Assembly (NCBI GenBank): GCA_001931905.2
Contig: MSJI02000493.1
Span: 1 to 28,760 of the forward strand
DNA from: Cladosporium sp. IMV 00045
Taxonomy: Eukaryota > Ascomycota > Dothideomycetes > Cladosporiales > Cladosporiaceae
DNA: 28,760 nt
Reading direction: 5' to 3'
The position numbers and the translations under genes were made by a program. Position 1 is the stretch's first letter. Every line of letters begins with the position of its first letter. The notes under the pieces were generated by a model. It was not told where the DNA came from. It made no database searches and saw only the letters and a program-made list of their open reading frames with translations. This document shows positions 25,819 through 28,760 of the stretch, piece after piece.

Positions 25819-28248
25819 TGTAATAAAAACGCAACAACTGCGTGTGTGTTCGCACTCACTGCCTCGTCGCAATTCTAGTTTCTGCGCCAGATCACCATAC
25901 GGATCAACCGAAGATCATGCTCGTAAGGCTCACTAGGAAGGTCGGCACATACCGAACACGGACAGTATATTTCCGCCAACGGTCACTCACGGTCGAATGC
26001 TACACAATGATGATGTCTGTGTTGTGCGCTGAATACTGCAAAGCGTCGAAGCTGCTCGAGCTGTGCTCTACTTCGAGCCGTCTAATAGGGCTGACCACAG
26101 CATTGAACTCGCTCGCGGTCCTGCGCGGTTCTTTCGTTTCAATACAGGTCTCGAACTATGGTCGTAGACGGCTGTGGAACCCTCGAAGACTTTGCGGTCA
26201 AGATCAGCACGTCCTGGTGTCCTCCGAGCGCAAAGGTGCAGCACGCATCCCAAACCCGGTTTCCATGGATGCAGTTCTCATCAACGTGCCGTTCAATCAG
26301 CTCCAGGCCAGGCCATCCTGTAGTGATCAGCACAAAATCAAGAAATCTGGAAATTGTGTCTGCTTTTGATTCATTCAGCTGGGAAGGCGTGGGATGCGGG
26401 CACCGTCTCTCTGGTCTCCGGAAGTTACGCGCAATATGGGAAAAGTCCAAGGTGCTTTCTGTGGCGCCGTTGGACCCGTGCGAATGACGCTTTGGCATGA
26501 ATCCCTGCAGTTCCACCTCGTGGCATTTCAGCCGAGAGGGGATCAACGGTCCTTCTGACGACGGTCACTTCTACGAGTGATGATCTCGTTGTCCAGGCCA
26601 TGTCAAGTTGTTTTTGCTGCATTCCTGTGATCTCCGAAGCGCAATAATGTGGTCATCATAGATACTCAACCTGATGCAGTTCATGCCGTGGCTAGTCTTT
26701 GCGGGCTTCAAGGTTCGGGCTGGCAACGTGGAGAATTAAGGGTGACGGCGACGTTTCAAAACTTTGTAAGCGACGGCCCAAGACCCACGTCTAAGCAACC
26801 CTGGAGTTCTCAAACACCCGTTTTCCACCATCAACAAAGCTCCAATCTCCGATGCCATTCCACGCCTGTTGTGGAATATACTGAAGCCGCCATGTCGGCT
26901 CGCTCTCGTACGTGAGTGGCTCTGAGTCGCTGCTCTCCTGCCAAAACCCACATCCTTACCGTAAGAACTCACGAGCGCAGGCCTGATGTGCGAAGACGGT
27001 ACCTATCTGCGTGGTCGTGCCATTCGTGCCCAGTCTTGCAAGAAGCTGGCGGAAACAGGGCACGTGGCGACCATCTGCCGAGCTAGGTCTACCATGCAGA
27101 TCGCGAACGTGATGAACGTTCCCTCCAACCTGCAACTCGCGTGTACCCATGGTGATCGATCGCAAGGAGATCATCGAATGCTGTCCTATCACCACGACTG
27201 TACAGGGACACAGGATTCTTCAGCCACGTGACAAACCCATCAAACAAATGTCCGACCAACCAGCCGTGCAACGCTGGATGCCGGCTTGGAGCTGACTTCT
27301 TGCATGGTGCAGCAACGTGACTACAGTGGTAGTGACATCCACAGGAGTGCAGAAGACAGTAGCCATAAACGGCACGGTCCGTATGGTTCCCTTGGGATCT
27401 TAAACGCCTTAGATCTGGCCACATGCCACAAAAGCTCCGACTCGCGCTTGGACAATGTTTTGGGTTGCCTCACGGCATTTACCCTGACAGCACCCGGGGG
27501 ACAGGTCCGTCTTTCGTTGACGAGTTCAGAGAGCGGCCAGGGTGCCATCACACCTCCGCCGCCGTTGCTCGAGAGTGCCAGGCGAGATTGTACTCCCACC
27601 GAGGCATGAGCGATTACACTTTAACTTCGCTTGAGCGGTGTGAAGCTAACCCCAGCATACTACTGTACCCTCTTCTGAAGGACGTCCGTGGGCGCGCACC
27701 AACGGGCGATGCCCTTATTTGTTAGCTTGCTGCGTCTGTTACTGCTGGGCACAACTCCAGCCGCCGTCATCTGCAGGAGGCTGCGGGCCACAGGTACACA
27801 GACATCCACAGCCCATGCTGCTAGTCCCCGCAGATGTCCCCTGGCGAGGACGGCAGCATCCTGACTGGCAACCGGGCATCAACGGCTATCTCTGCAACCA
27901 ACCACATGAGGTGAACGTGCGTAGTGTCAGGGTATCTTCTACCGGCCCCATCGGCGTCTAATGCATGTCTAGCCCTGTATGAAGGACCTAACCCGCTCGG
28001 TGTGCCTCGATGCCTCCACCATCGTCGACTTCGATTGTCAAAGATCGTCTCGGCACAAAGACGGTCTGGTGCATTCACCTCCGCCTGCGGTTGAAGTATT
28101 CGTTCTGGCGACTCTCGCTTCTCTACTTCTCAGGGTTTCCGTTCCTTAACTACTTCGTGATTTGATGACCGGATAAACCTTTTCAAGAGTCAATCACTTT
28201 GCCTACCACCATCTGCTGCCGACCCGAATCAACCAAATCCATTTCTAG
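25819..28248. other. 2.4-kb gene-poor region without recognisable genes
   Basis: No frame here reaches 180 codons and none resembles a family I know, on either strand. Composition is close to 50 percent GC and CpG is common, so it is not a RIP-mutated repeat. I see no terminal inverted repeats, long direct repeats or reverse transcriptase, transposase or heterokaryon-incompatibility motifs. One splice-compatible pair of short frames (26892-26907 and 26981-27231) is noted in the findings. The region could be old gene relics, a long spacer or a non-coding transcript. Confidence 0.5.
25822..25827 (+). terminator. Candidate polyadenylation signal of hpr1
   Basis: AATAAA only three bases after the TAA stop. 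If used, the 3' UTR would be very short; a signal further on could serve instead. Confidence 0.3.
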
Positions 28249-28760
28249 GCTGGTCGGAGTTACGGGTGGTGCCACGAAATACGCCTTTTGTCGAAAGCGA
28301 AAGCCCGACCTCTTCGCAATCAAAGTCCCCTTCTACATCTGTCACTGAAGTTCGGACCAGTGCCAACCAGACAGGATTCACGACGCTTCTCGTTTACACA
28401 CACGACCGAGGGCTCATTACAGCTGGTGTTCTCCACCGATCGGAGCCTAGGCGCCCGGCTACTCATATTGCAGGGCTTCGACCAAGGCATTTTTGCCAGG
28501 GATCACATTTGCGCAATTGGAGCGCTTGGACGATTGTCAATCCGATATTACTTTGCAATCTCAAGACCTTGTGGCTTCTTTCTGAGTTTCGGCTGGATTT
28601 CACCAATATCTCTCGCCAACCAGATCTTCACCATACCAATACGGCTTGCTTCGCTTCCGCATCCCGGATCCCATCTACTCGAGGCAGCTGCACTCGGACA
28701 ACAAGTCTGGAGTGCTACTCACTTCCTGAAGATCGCCAGGCACGCTCGGCTCGTTTATGA
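28249..28760 (+). other. Open reading frame without ATG, cut by the window end
   Basis: After a TAG at 28246-28248 this frame stays open for 170 codons to the right edge and contains no methionine codon. From about residue 60 it reads like a folded protein with hydrophobic stretches (ARLLILQGFDQGIFA, then GRLSIRYYFAIS and GFFLSFGWISPISL). A second frame (28266-28757, TGA at 28758) overlaps it along the whole length and is also open. It may be an internal exon of a gene lying further right, or chance. No family recognised. Confidence 0.2.

Noticed and set aside
26139..26546. 135-codon minus-strand frame in the gene-poor block
   Set aside because: It reads smoothly in its second half but has no recognisable domain, and a plus-strand frame over the same bases is equally open, so neither can be supported.
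1..28760. Mobile elements, RIP, CRISPR, biosynthetic cluster or defence genes
   Set aside because: I looked for terminal repeats, transposase or reverse-transcriptase motifs, AT-rich RIP decay, spaced repeats, and PKS/NRPS or NLR signatures and saw none; the only repeats are microsatellites, one pentamer array and the csm3 internal repeat.

Overview
The window looks like nuclear DNA of a filamentous ascomycete (Pezizomycotina; a Dothideomycete is my guess, not shown). The evidence is many short spliceosomal introns of about 50-95 nt with GTRNGT-type donors and CTRAC/CTGAC branch sites, fungal start contexts, compact intergenic spaces, and proteins that match ascomycete families. I see no rRNA, tRNA, CRISPR array, insertion sequence, retroelement or bacterial-type operon. 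RIP does not seem to have acted here: CpG stays frequent in the gene-poor parts.

Layout. 1-1506 (+): 3' two thirds of arp8 (INO80 complex actin-related protein), cut by the window edge. 2096-5372 (-): aim21, a cortical-actin regulator, tail to tail with arp8. 7511-9488 (-): an HSF-type transcription factor of the Sfl1 class, four exons. 9489-12571: a 3.1-kb gene-free divergent spacer. 12572-13554 (+): a hotdog acyl-CoA thioesterase (Them2/Acot13 type) split into eight exons, one of only 13 nt. 13661-17944 (-): the intronless 1,427-residue aquarius/Cwf11 helicase, which shares a 291-bp divergent spacer with 18236-20893 (+), a mostly disordered protein with a conserved membrane-anchored C-terminus and no function I can assign firmly. 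21493-22071 (+): a small, probably mitochondrial protein. 22293-23322 (-): csm3/swi3 (replication fork protection). 23740-25818 (+): the THO subunit Hpr1/THOC1, divergent from csm3. 25819-28760: a gene-poor tail with no recognisable gene, and a long methionine-free open frame running off the right end.

How the genes relate. Most are housekeeping genes of chromatin, RNA processing and genome stability: Arp8 (INO80), aquarius (spliceosome helicase, R-loop control in animals), THO/Hpr1 (mRNP assembly, R-loop prevention) and Csm3 (fork stability). The order may be chance, but the head-to-head csm3/hpr1 pair sits around a promoter with an ACGCGT cell-cycle element.

No clearly new defence, mobile or metabolic system is visible. 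The best leads are a three-copy 36-residue repeat with a DxLDxLL core in Csm3, the MCB-bearing csm3/hpr1 promoter, a start-stop overlapping uORF before the membrane-anchored protein, the thioesterase micro-exon, a duplicated FPSxDIWEDTP motif in Aim21, and the unexplained right-hand block. Exon borders were worked out by eye from splice motifs, frame continuity and family resemblance; no alignment or transcript data were available.
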